NCBI GenBank assembly: GCA_038276395.1
Contig: JBBQAA010000079.1
Location: forward strand, 1 to 10,933
Source: JBBQAA01 sp038276395
GTDB lineage: Bacteria; Actinomycetota; Thermoleophilia; Solirubrobacterales; Solirubrobacteraceae
DNA: 10,933 nucleotides
Direction: 5' to 3'
Position 1 is the first letter of the stretch. Every line of letters starts with the position of its first letter. This document shows, in pieces, positions 1 through 5,869 of the stretch. Made by a program: the position numbers and the translations under genes. Below the pieces are notes generated by a model. That model saw nothing but the letters and a program-made list of their open reading frames with translations. It had not been told where the DNA came from and searched no databases.

Positions 1-176
1 ATCGCCGGCGGGCGGGCCGGCGCGCCGGCGGTCTGAGCCGGAGGCGGCGCCGCGGCGCCCGGCGCACCCGCGCCGCCGGCCTGCGCCCCGGCCGTCCCGG
101 CCCCCGCCAGCGCGCCCCCGAGGGCGAGGACGGACGCCGCCTTGATCGCCCCTCCCCGGGCGCCGGCGAATCTCAT
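1..176 (-). CDS. Secreted protein, N-terminal fragment (signal peptide, then Pro/Ala-rich segment)
   Basis: An open frame starts at ATG 176 and runs off the left edge (58 residues visible). It begins MRFAGARGGAIKAA, has a hydrophobic core of Ala/Gly/Leu/Val at about residues 15-30, and a good signal peptidase I site (AQA, residues 31-33, followed by GG). The visible remainder is low-complexity Gly/Ala/Pro/Gln. An in-frame TGA seven codons upstream leaves this ATG as the only standard start, but no Shine-Dalgarno sequence precedes it. It lies 65 bp downstream of the epimerase gene on the same strand and could be the last gene of that transcript or begin its own. The mature domain is outside the window, so no function can be given. 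Export by the Sec route is an inference from the leader only. Confidence 0.55.
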   Translation of the reverse strand, partial: MRFAGARGGAIKAASVLALGGALAGAGTAGAQAGGAGAPGAAAPPPAQTAGAPARPPA

Positions 177-241
177 CTGGAGGATTTCGGCCGCTCACGC
201 CGACGCGCGTAGCGGTGCAAGCTCCTGCCCGCGGGCTCAGC

Positions 242-1174
242 TCATATGAGCCGCGCGCCCCACGTCGCCACGTGGGTCTCCCCCGGCTCGAGCCGGACGA
301 GCCCGTCGCCGCTCTGAAATGCGTTCGGCGCGCCGGTCATGGGCTCGGTGCCGAGGCCCCGGCGCGCCCGCGCGGGTGCGAGCGTGTCACCCGTGAAGAT
401 CTCGAGGAACGGGTAGCGATCGTCGACCCACAGCTCCGCCGTCCGATCGTCGGCGCCACGCAGGCGGACGCGCGCGAGACCGTCCTCCCCGCGACGCAGA
501 TCGGTGAAGGAGTCGTCGAGCTTCGGGTCGCCGATCGCCCGCGGCGAGCGGAAGTCGTAGCCCGTGCCCTGCACCGCCTCGCGCTCACCGGTGGGCAGCT
601 CGCGCTCGGCGTCGATGAGGATCCTGGTCTCGACCGGGAGCTCGAGCGCGCACGGGTCGAGCACGCCCTCGCCTGGGGAGAGGTAGGGATGCTGCCCGCA
701 GCCGTAGGGACAGGCCGTGGCGCCCTCGTTGCGGGCCGTGGTTGCCACCCGCAGCCCGTCCGGGCCGAGCGCGTACTCGAGCTCCACGGCCAGCGCGAAG
801 GGATAGCCCGGGCGGGGCATGAGGCGCGCGGCGAGGACGACGCGCGCGGGCTCCTCGACGATCGCCGCGAACGGCTGCCAGCGCATGAGGCCGTGGATCG
901 CGTTGTGCTTCTCCGGCTCGGTCAGGGGAAGCGTCTGCGTCTCGCCCTCCCACTCGTAGGCGCCGTCGGCCAGGCGGTTCGGCCAGGGGATGAGCGGCGT
1001 GCCGTGGGCGCCGTCGGGGATGCGGTCCTCCCGGTAGGGCTCGAGCACCGGGCGCCCGCCCACCGCGTACTCGCGGATCCCGCCGCCGGACTCGACGGCG
1101 ACCGCGTGCTGGTCCCCGGAGCGGAGCTCGAACTGCCTCCCGGTGGGCGGGGGGACGGGCCGCGGCGTGCTCAT
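242..1174 (-). CDS. Aldose 1-epimerase family protein (galactose mutarotase-like)
   Basis: A 310-residue protein of the galactose mutarotase-like beta-sandwich family. These enzymes interconvert alpha and beta anomers of aldoses, or of phosphorylated sugars in some branches. Visible family signatures are a substrate-site WPNRL (64-68), IHG (93-95), a CGQHPYL stretch (159-165) whose His162 matches the catalytic acid, LDDSFTDL (219-226), and GTEPMT (275-280) whose Glu277 matches the catalytic base. There is no signal peptide, so it is probably cytoplasmic. The length is normal for the family and the frame is intact. The ATG lies 10 bp after the ferredoxin stop codon, so it is probably cotranscribed with the redox operon, although nothing links sugar mutarotation to that module. 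The start lacks a clear ribosome binding site. The exact sugar cannot be read from the sequence. Confidence 0.9.
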   Translation of the reverse strand: MSTPRPVPPPTGRQFELRSGDQHAVAVESGGGIREYAVGGRPVLEPYREDRIPDGAHGTPLIPWPNRLADGAYEWEGETQTLPLTEPEKHNAIHGLMRWQPFAAIVEEPARVVLAARLMPRPGYPFALAVELEYALGPDGLRVATTARNEGATACPYGCGQHPYLSPGEGVLDPCALELPVETRILIDAERELPTGEREAVQGTGYDFRSPRAIGDPKLDDSFTDLRRGEDGLARVRLRGADDRTAELWVDDRYPFLEIFTGDTLAPARARRGLGTEPMTGAPNAFQSGDGLVRLEPGETHVATWGARLI

Positions 1175-1184
1175 CGCCGGGAGG

Positions 1185-1433
1185 CTACCCCCGGCGCGGG
1201 GCCCCGGCGGTCTCGGCGCTCGCCGCGGCGACGCGCTCCGCCCGCACGAGCCGCAGCGCCAGCGCGGGGCAGGCGCTCGCGGCGCGCCTGGCGTGGCCGA
1301 GATGCCCGTCCGGGACCTCGGCGGCGAGCAGCGGATAGCCCCACGGGTCGAGCTCGACGCCCTCGGGGAAGAGCTCCGCGCACAGGCCGTGGCCGGTGCA
1401 GGCGATCGGGTCGACGACGAGGCGGCGGCTCAC
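1185..1433 (-). CDS. Single-cluster ferredoxin, probably [3Fe-4S], with C-x2-H-x2-C motif
   Basis: An 82-residue small ferredoxin starting at GTG 1433, which overlaps the TGA of the NuoF-like gene (GTGA). It begins SRRLVVDPIACTGHGLCAE. Cluster ligands are Cys12 and Cys18, with His15 where a [4Fe-4S] protein would have its second Cys, and Cys55 in a CP motif. That spacing is typical of actinobacterial monocluster ferredoxins of the [3Fe-4S] class, many of which serve cytochromes P450; no P450 is present here. Position directly behind a NuoF-like flavoprotein and a membrane ferric reductase suggests it carries electrons to or from that complex (inference). It is soluble, with an Ala-rich C-terminal tail from about residue 68. 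A longer frame runs upstream, but it is antiparallel-composition noise inside the neighbouring gene, and homology starts at this GTG. Confidence 0.88.
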   Translation of the reverse strand: MSRRLVVDPIACTGHGLCAELFPEGVELDPWGYPLLAAEVPDGHLGHARRAASACPALALRLVRAERVAAASAETAGAPRRG

Positions 1434-2680
1434 GCGAGCGCCGCCTCGGGGACGGGCGCGGCCAGCACCGGTGGCGCCGAGCACGCCGCGCAGGGACCGT
1501 GGAGCCGGTGGTCCTCGAGCTCGGTGGCGAACACCCGCAGGCCGGAGCGCACGTGGCGCGCGACGCCGTCGGGATGGCGGCAGGCGCCTCGGCGCTCGAC
1601 GAGCGACGTCCACGCCGCGATCCGCTCCGCCGCCGCGGCGTCCGCGCGGCCCTCGGCCAGGGCCACGAGCGCGTCGGCGATCGCCGCGAGCCCGTGCACG
1701 CACGGACCGCACTGGCCGGCCGACTCCCCGGCGAGCCACCAGACGGCCCGGGAGAGCTCGGCCACCGGGCAGGCGGACTCGCCGAGCACGACGAGGACCC
1801 CGGCGCCGAGCGCGGCGCCGAGCGGCGCGAGCGCGGCGGGGTCGAGGCGGGCTCCGAGGGCGGCCGCTCCGTCGAGCCAGGCGCCGAAGTAGCCGCCGAT
1901 GAGGACGGCGCGGGTCGGCTCGAGCGTCCCCCCCGCGAGCCCGAGCACGACGGGGACCTCCGTCCGGGGGTCGATCTCGTAGACGCCCGGGCGCCGGACG
2001 GCACCGCTCACGGTGACGAGCGTCGACCCGGGTCGGACGTCCGGCCCGACGGCCCGGAACCAGCTCGCTCCGTGCCGGGCGACGAGCGCGAGCTGGGCGA
2101 GCGTCTCGGGGTTCTGCACGAGCGTCGGCTTCCCGCCGAGGCCGCGCTCGGCGGGCCACGGGGGCGTCAGGCGAGGCCGGAGCGGGCCGCCGCCGAGATA
2201 GCGCAGCAGCGCCGACTCTTCGCCGGCGATGAAGCGCGCGGGCACGAGCGCGGTCTCGATTTCCTGCGTGTCCGGGCGCTCGGCGAGCGCGGCCGCCAGG
2301 GAGCGCGCGGCCGCGCGGGCGTCCTCGGGCACCGCGACGAGGAGGGTGCTCGCGCCGGCGACCTCGGCGGCGAGCAGCGCGCCGTCGAGCACGAGGTGCG
2401 GGGCGGACTCGAGCAGGAAGGCGTCCTTGGCGCTCATCGGCTCGCCCTCGGCGGCGTTGACGACGAGGGAGCGTGCACCCTTGCCCGCCCGCACGGCGGC
2501 GAGCTTCGCCGCGGTCGGAAAGCCCGCGCCGCCGCGGCCGCGCAGGCCCGCGCGCTCGAGCTCCTCGAGGAGCCCGCGGCCGCGGTGGCGCGTCTCGCCG
2601 AGCGGACCGTGCAGCGTCTCGTGGGCGGCGTGATCCACGCGCCCGCGCTCGGCCACGCCGAGGGTCAGGCGAGGGATCAT
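1430..2680 (-). CDS. NuoF-like flavin/iron-sulfur oxidoreductase (complex I 51-kDa subunit family)
   Basis: A 416-residue protein related to complex I subunit F, which oxidises NAD(P)H through FMN and passes electrons to an Fe-S cluster. The nucleotide/FMN fold is marked by LRGRGGAGFPTAAK (46-59) and NAAEGEPMSAKD (75-86). A soluble ligand-binding beta-grasp-like stretch follows at about 217-260 (LVTVSGAVRRPGVYE). The C-terminal Fe-S region has GESAGQCGPC (318-327) and RGACRHPDG (364-372). In NuoF the first motif normally reads ESCGxCxPC; here residue 321 is Ala, leaving Cys324, Cys327 and Cys367, plus an extra CAAC at 397-400. No NuoE or NuoG partner is nearby. The start ATG 2680 overlaps the upstream stop (ATGA), and the stop overlaps the ferredoxin start. 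It is probably the cytoplasmic entry or exit point of electrons for the membrane haem protein upstream; direction and donor are not visible. Confidence 0.88.
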   Translation of the reverse strand: MIPRLTLGVAERGRVDHAAHETLHGPLGETRHRGRGLLEELERAGLRGRGGAGFPTAAKLAAVRAGKGARSLVVNAAEGEPMSAKDAFLLESAPHLVLDGALLAAEVAGASTLLVAVPEDARAAARSLAAALAERPDTQEIETALVPARFIAGEESALLRYLGGGPLRPRLTPPWPAERGLGGKPTLVQNPETLAQLALVARHGASWFRAVGPDVRPGSTLVTVSGAVRRPGVYEIDPRTEVPVVLGLAGGTLEPTRAVLIGGYFGAWLDGAAALGARLDPAALAPLGAALGAGVLVVLGESACPVAELSRAVWWLAGESAGQCGPCVHGLAAIADALVALAEGRADAAAAERIAAWTSLVERRGACRHPDGVARHVRSGLRVFATELEDHRLHGPCAACSAPPVLAAPVPEAALA

Positions 2681-3720
2681 CCGGCCTGCCCCGTGACCGG
2701 CACCGAGGCGGCGCGGATCGAGGCCTCCGAGCCGCGCACGGTGAGCTGGACGGTCAGGCGCGCGACGCGGCCGTCGGGTGCCGCCACGAGCGAGGTGATG
2801 TCGCCGCCGGCGAGCCGGGTGATGCGCCCGGCGTAGGTGGCCCCCGAGCGCAGGGTCACGGAGCTCGCGCCGAGGGCGAGGCCGCCGCCCTGGATCGCCT
2901 GCCCGGCCAGGCGCAGGCGCAGCTCCCGCCCGGCCCCCGGCCGGAAGAGGATGTCGAGGACCTCGGCGCCGCTCTGCGCAAAGCCCCGGTGCACGCGCGC
3001 GACCCCGGAGACGTCGAAGCTCGGCGCGCGCCGGGGCGGCGGCGCGGGCGCCGAGCGGCGCGCGACGGGCGCGGCGCCGAGGAGCTTGGCCGGCGTGCCG
3101 GCGCGGTGCGCCCAGCCGGAGGCCAGCGGCCCGGCGGCGAGCCAGAGGACGAGCGCCGGCAGCGACGCCATGGTGCCGCCGAGGAGCGCGATCCGGGCCG
3201 GGCGGGTGAGCCCGCGCGCCTTGCCGAGCCGGACGCCGAGTGCGGCCAGCACCGCAATCACGGAGGCGAAGACGATGACGAGCATCCAGCCCTGCCTGAC
3301 GTCCGTGCCCGTCCCGAGGCCGTGGACGACGGCCACGGGCCAGGAGGCGTAGGCGAGCAGGTGGACGCCCCGCCACGTGCGGGCCGCCAGGCGCGCGCGG
3401 ACGAGGCTCGTCACCGCGATCGCCAGCAACAGGTCGAAGGCGAGGGTCCCGAGCCCGAGCCAGAGCGGCCGGTAGGCCGAGGTGAAGGGGATGACGGCGT
3501 CGATCAACCGGATCGGGGCGAACGGATCGATCACGTTCGTGACGATGTGCACGCCGAGGAAGGCCACGGCGAGCAGCGAGACCGAGCGGTGCGCGGCGTC
3601 CATGAGCGCGCGCGAGGTGCCGCGCGGGCGCCCGCGCTCGGCGTGAACGATCCCGAGCACGAGGCTCGCGGTGAAGAGCAGGAGCGTCACGACGCCGGTG
3701 CCGCGGGCGAGGTACCACAT
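2677..3720 (-). CDS. Ferric-reductase-like transmembrane haem protein with C-terminal extracytoplasmic domain
   Basis: A 347-residue membrane protein. Six hydrophobic segments are visible at about 8-26, 46-64, 87-107, 118-134, 145-163 and 178-197. Histidines are spaced as in ferric reductase/NOX-type b-haem domains: His44 and His58 (14 apart) and His120 and His133 (13 apart). Positively charged loops at 29-46, 108-117 and 163-177 suggest an outside N-terminus and an outside C-terminal domain (about 205-347) that begins with an Ala/Pro/Arg linker and looks beta-rich. This tail holds SGAT (292-295), resembling the core of an FMN-attachment site. No NAD- or FAD-binding cytoplasmic domain is fused, so electrons must come from partners such as the NuoF-like protein and ferredoxin encoded next. 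The start ATG 3720 shares an ATGA with the apbE stop. The class is clear; the electron acceptor is not. Confidence 0.85.
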   Translation of the reverse strand: MWYLARGTGVVTLLLFTASLVLGIVHAERGRPRGTSRALMDAAHRSVSLLAVAFLGVHIVTNVIDPFAPIRLIDAVIPFTSAYRPLWLGLGTLAFDLLLAIAVTSLVRARLAARTWRGVHLLAYASWPVAVVHGLGTGTDVRQGWMLVIVFASVIAVLAALGVRLGKARGLTRPARIALLGGTMASLPALVLWLAAGPLASGWAHRAGTPAKLLGAAPVARRSAPAPPPRRAPSFDVSGVARVHRGFAQSGAEVLDILFRPGAGRELRLRLAGQAIQGGGLALGASSVTLRSGATYAGRITRLAGGDITSLVAAPDGRVARLTVQLTVRGSEASIRAASVPVTGQAG

Positions 3721-4643
3721 CAGGCCGCGACCGACTCGACGACCGGCGCCGGCCAGTCCCCGAGCCGGACGATCCCACCGGACCGGCCGACAAGCCGAGC
3801 CGGCAGCCCGAGCGCCTCGAGCTCCGCGCGCGCGGCGCTCCCCCGTACGAGCGCCGCGGTGCTCGCGACGTTCGCCTCCAGGCATGTGGCGGCGGCCACG
3901 GTGACGGTGCGCCACGGCGCCGCCGCGGGGGCCCCGGTCGCGGGATCGATGACGTGGTGCACACGGCCTCCGGCGCGGCGCCAGCTCCGCACCGTCGTCG
4001 AGGAGGTGGCCAGGCCGCCCGAGGCGATCGTCACGGTCTCCCCCGGCGCGCCCGCGGGCGCGCGGTGGTCCTCGCATATCCGCACCCGCCAGCCGCCCTC
4101 CGGGGCGGGCCCCGCCACCGCGATGTCCCCGCCGAGATCGACGAGGACGCCGGCGCCGAGCGCCCGCGCCGCCGCGCCCGCGGCGTCGTCCGCGGCGAGC
4201 GCCTTGGCCGTGGCGCCGAGGTCGAGGACGACCCCTCGGGGGACCTCGACGGTGCCCCGCGCGGCGTCCGCGCGCACGACGCGCCAGCCGGGCACGGCGC
4301 GAAAGGCCACGCGCTCCGGGGAGTCGCCGAGCGCGGCGAAATCGCGGTCATAGCCGATCCGCTCGAGCGCGCGGCCGACCGTCGGGTCCACGGTGCCTCC
4401 CGTGACCTCGGCCGCCCACTGCGCCACCGACAGCGCGCGCAGGAAGAGCGGCGAGACGGGGACCGACCCGCCAGCGCCCGCGTTCACGCGCGCGAGCTCG
4501 GAGTCCGGGCGAAAGCGGCTGCAGGCGCGGTCGATGGCCGCCAGCTCGCGCTCGAGGATCCGGCGCGCCTCGGGGAGCGCGGCCGGGTCCTCGACCACGA
4601 CGCCCGCGGTGGTCCCGAGCGCCGCCCAGCGCGCTCCGGGCAT
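3720..4643 (-). CDS. apbE: FAD:protein FMN transferase (ApbE family)
   Basis: A 307-residue ApbE-family enzyme, which splits FAD and attaches FMN covalently to a Ser/Thr in acceptor proteins, using Mg2+. Family signatures are GTTAG near the N-terminus (10-14), RFRPDSELARVN (43-54), TGGTVDPTVG (81-90), the FAD-site block LDLGATAKALAADDAA (140-155), VDLGGDIAVAG (168-178), a LATSSTTVR loop (211-219) and HHVIDPATGAP (229-239). No signal peptide or lipobox is present; the catalytic domain begins within about ten residues of the start, so a cytoplasmic location is implied, unlike many ApbE proteins. The chosen ATG 4643 overlaps the upstream TGA (ATGA). A much longer frame upstream is the shadow of the small membrane-protein gene. 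ApbE beside a ferric-reductase-like protein implies that a flavinylated partner is part of this system. Confidence 0.93.
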   Translation of the reverse strand: MPGARWAALGTTAGVVVEDPAALPEARRILERELAAIDRACSRFRPDSELARVNAGAGGSVPVSPLFLRALSVAQWAAEVTGGTVDPTVGRALERIGYDRDFAALGDSPERVAFRAVPGWRVVRADAARGTVEVPRGVVLDLGATAKALAADDAAGAAARALGAGVLVDLGGDIAVAGPAPEGGWRVRICEDHRAPAGAPGETVTIASGGLATSSTTVRSWRRAGGRVHHVIDPATGAPAAAPWRTVTVAAATCLEANVASTAALVRGSAARAELEALGLPARLVGRSGGIVRLGDWPAPVVESVAA

Positions 4644-5089
4644 CAGGACCCGCCGGAGGTCGCCGCGGGGGCCGGCGCCGCGGGAGCGGGAGCCGGGGCG
4701 CTCTGGCTCGGCGCCGGGGCACTCTGGCTGGGTGCCGCTGCGCTCGGCGCCGCCGCCGCGGCGGGGGGCGCCGCCGGTGCGCGCGGCGCGGGCGGGAGAC
4801 CCGAGGCCGCGGGGATCGGGTCGGGCGGCGCGACGGCCGGACCGCGGGCGACCCGGGCCTTGACGGGCGGCGTCGCCGCCGCCGGGGACCGGTGGTTGGT
4901 GTAGCCGCGGTTCGAGGCCGCCGCCACCGCGGTGAACACCGCCACGAGCGCGGTCGCGCCCGCCGCCACGCCGCGCGTGACGCGCCGGCCGCGGCCGAGC
5001 AGGCGGTCCCGCGCCAGGGTGCGCTCGCCCGGGGTCACGCCGCGGGCCGGTCGGAGGAGATGCGGGCCATGGGTAGGCATTCTCGGCAT
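4643..5089 (-). CDS. Small single-pass membrane protein with Pro/Ala/Ser-rich tail, function unknown
   Basis: I do not recognise this 148-residue protein. The N-terminus (1-39) is rich in Arg, then one hydrophobic segment (about 40-58, VAAGATALVAVFTAVAAAS), then a low-complexity Pro/Ala/Ser tail to the end. Basic residues before the helix predict N-inside/C-outside topology. The tail carries a tandem SQSAPAP repeat (121-134). It is the first gene of the redox operon, and its TGA overlaps the apbE ATG. No FMN-binding motif or haem motif is present, so it is more likely an anchor, spacer or assembly factor than an electron carrier (inference). Start choice is uncertain: ATG 5089 has a weak AGGG about 10 bp upstream; ATG 5080 would shorten it by three residues. 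Codon usage fits its neighbours, and the frame is uninterrupted although composition alone could produce one. Confidence 0.65.
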   Translation of the reverse strand: MPRMPTHGPHLLRPARGVTPGERTLARDRLLGRGRRVTRGVAAGATALVAVFTAVAAASNRGYTNHRSPAAATPPVKARVARGPAVAPPDPIPAASGLPPAPRAPAAPPAAAAAPSAAAPSQSAPAPSQSAPAPAPAAPAPAATSGGS

Positions 5090-5182
5090 CGAGCCTGAGC
5101 CCTGGCTCCGGGTTCGGTAAGGATTGGGCAAAGCCCCTGCAATCGCATCTCTCCACCCGGTCCCGGCAATACGATCGCCGGC
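5090..5182. promoter_or_regulatory. Divergent intergenic region between redox operon and two-component system
   Basis: These 93 bp must hold the promoters for both the leftward redox operon and the rightward regulator/kinase pair. The stretch at about 5117-5150 is noticeably less GC-rich than its surroundings. An imperfect inverted repeat is visible at 5124-5144: ATTGGGC, AAA, then GCCC and CAAT with a short insertion. It is a possible operator but could equally be chance. No clear pair of -35/-10 hexamers for the leftward direction could be picked by eye. Confidence 0.5.
5170..5175 (+). promoter_or_regulatory. Candidate -10 element for a leaderless transcript
   Basis: TACGAT fits the TANNNT -10 pattern common in actinobacteria and ends 7 bp before the GTG of the response regulator, so transcription would begin at or next to the start codon. 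No Shine-Dalgarno sequence precedes that GTG, which fits a leaderless mRNA. No convincing -35 element is seen. Confidence 0.4.
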
Positions 5183-5866
5183 GTGTCCCGGCTGCTCGTG
5201 GCGGAGGACGACGCGGGGATCCGCGAGCCGCTCGTCCGCGCCCTCGCCCGCGAGGGCTACGAGGTCGAGGCCGTGAGCGACGGCGCCGCCGCGGTTCGCG
5301 CGGCGCTCGGCGGCGAGCCTGACCTCCTCCTGCTCGACCTCGGCCTCCCCGGCCTCGACGGCCTCGAGGTCTGCCGCCTCGTGCGCCGCGAGCGCGCCCG
5401 CCTGCCGATCCTCGTCCTCACCGCCCGCGACGAGGAGCTCGACCTCGTGCAGGGGCTCGACGCCGGCGCCGACGACTACGTGACGAAGCCCTTTCGCCTG
5501 GCCGAGCTGCTCGCCCGGGTCCGGGCGCTGCTGCGCCGGGGCTCCGAGCCCAGCGCCGGATCGCTCGAGGTCGGCGACGTCAGGATCGACCTGGCCTCCC
5601 ACCGCGCGCGCCGCGGGGACCGCGAGCTCGAGCTGACCCCCAAGGAGTTCGGGCTGCTCGCCTTCCTCGCCGCCCACCCGGGCCAGGCGCTCAGGCGTGA
5701 GCGCATCATGCGCGAGGTGTGGGATCAGAACTGGTTCGGCTCGACGAAGACGCTCGACGTCCACGTCTCCTCCCTGCGCCGCAAGCTCGGCGACGACGCC
5801 GCGAACCCCGAGCTCCTGCTCACCGTGCGGGGGATCGGCTTCCGCCTCGAGGCCTTGGGGCGCTAG
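5183..5866 (+). CDS. Two-component response regulator, OmpR/PhoB family
   Basis: A 227-residue DNA-binding response regulator. The receiver domain (about 3-115) has the acidic pair Asp9/Asp10, phosphoacceptor Asp52 in LLLLDLGLPGLDG, Thr80 (VLTA) and Lys102 in DDYVTKPF. After a short linker comes a winged-helix trans_reg_C domain (about 127-225) with ELTPKEFGLLAFL and a recognition-helix region TLDVHVSSLRRKLG, ending in the wing VRGIGFRL. All key residues are present. The start is GTG 5183, with the domain beginning immediately. The gene is 3 bp upstream of the histidine kinase gene and divergent from the ApbE/ferric-reductase operon, which makes that operon the likeliest target along with its own promoter (inference). 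The stimulus cannot be read from the sequence. Confidence 0.95.
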   Translation: MSRLLVAEDDAGIREPLVRALAREGYEVEAVSDGAAAVRAALGGEPDLLLLDLGLPGLDGLEVCRLVRRERARLPILVLTARDEELDLVQGLDAGADDYVTKPFRLAELLARVRALLRRGSEPSAGSLEVGDVRIDLASHRARRGDRELELTPKEFGLLAFLAAHPGQALRRERIMREVWDQNWFGSTKTLDVHVSSLRRKLGDDAANPELLLTVRGIGFRLEALGR

Positions 5867-5869
5867 CCG

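Noticed and set aside
215..2836. An uninterrupted plus-strand frame of over 870 codons opposite the epimerase, ferredoxin and NuoF-like genes
   Set aside because: Its translation is Arg/Ala/Gly/Pro-rich with no family motif, and the opposite strand holds clearly conserved genes; in such GC-rich DNA, antisense frames stay open by composition.
1430..3964. NuoF-like frame extended upstream to an 844-codon open frame
   Set aside because: Residues before ATG 2680 are low-complexity Arg/Pro/Ala and overlap the ferric-reductase gene fully; the ATGA overlap and family N-terminus support 2680.
2473..4353. Plus-strand open frame of 626 codons opposite the ferric-reductase and apbE genes
   Set aside because: It has shadow-like composition, no recognisable domain, and conserved genes on the other strand.
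4680..4760. Short tandem repeat DNA in the Pro/Ala tail region
   Set aside because: It encodes the SQSAPAP repeat of the small membrane protein; too short and degenerate for a CRISPR or other separate repeat element.
3720..5156. ApbE frame extended upstream to 478 codons
   Set aside because: The added part overlaps the small membrane-protein gene and has no signal peptide or domain; catalytic homology begins at ATG 4643.
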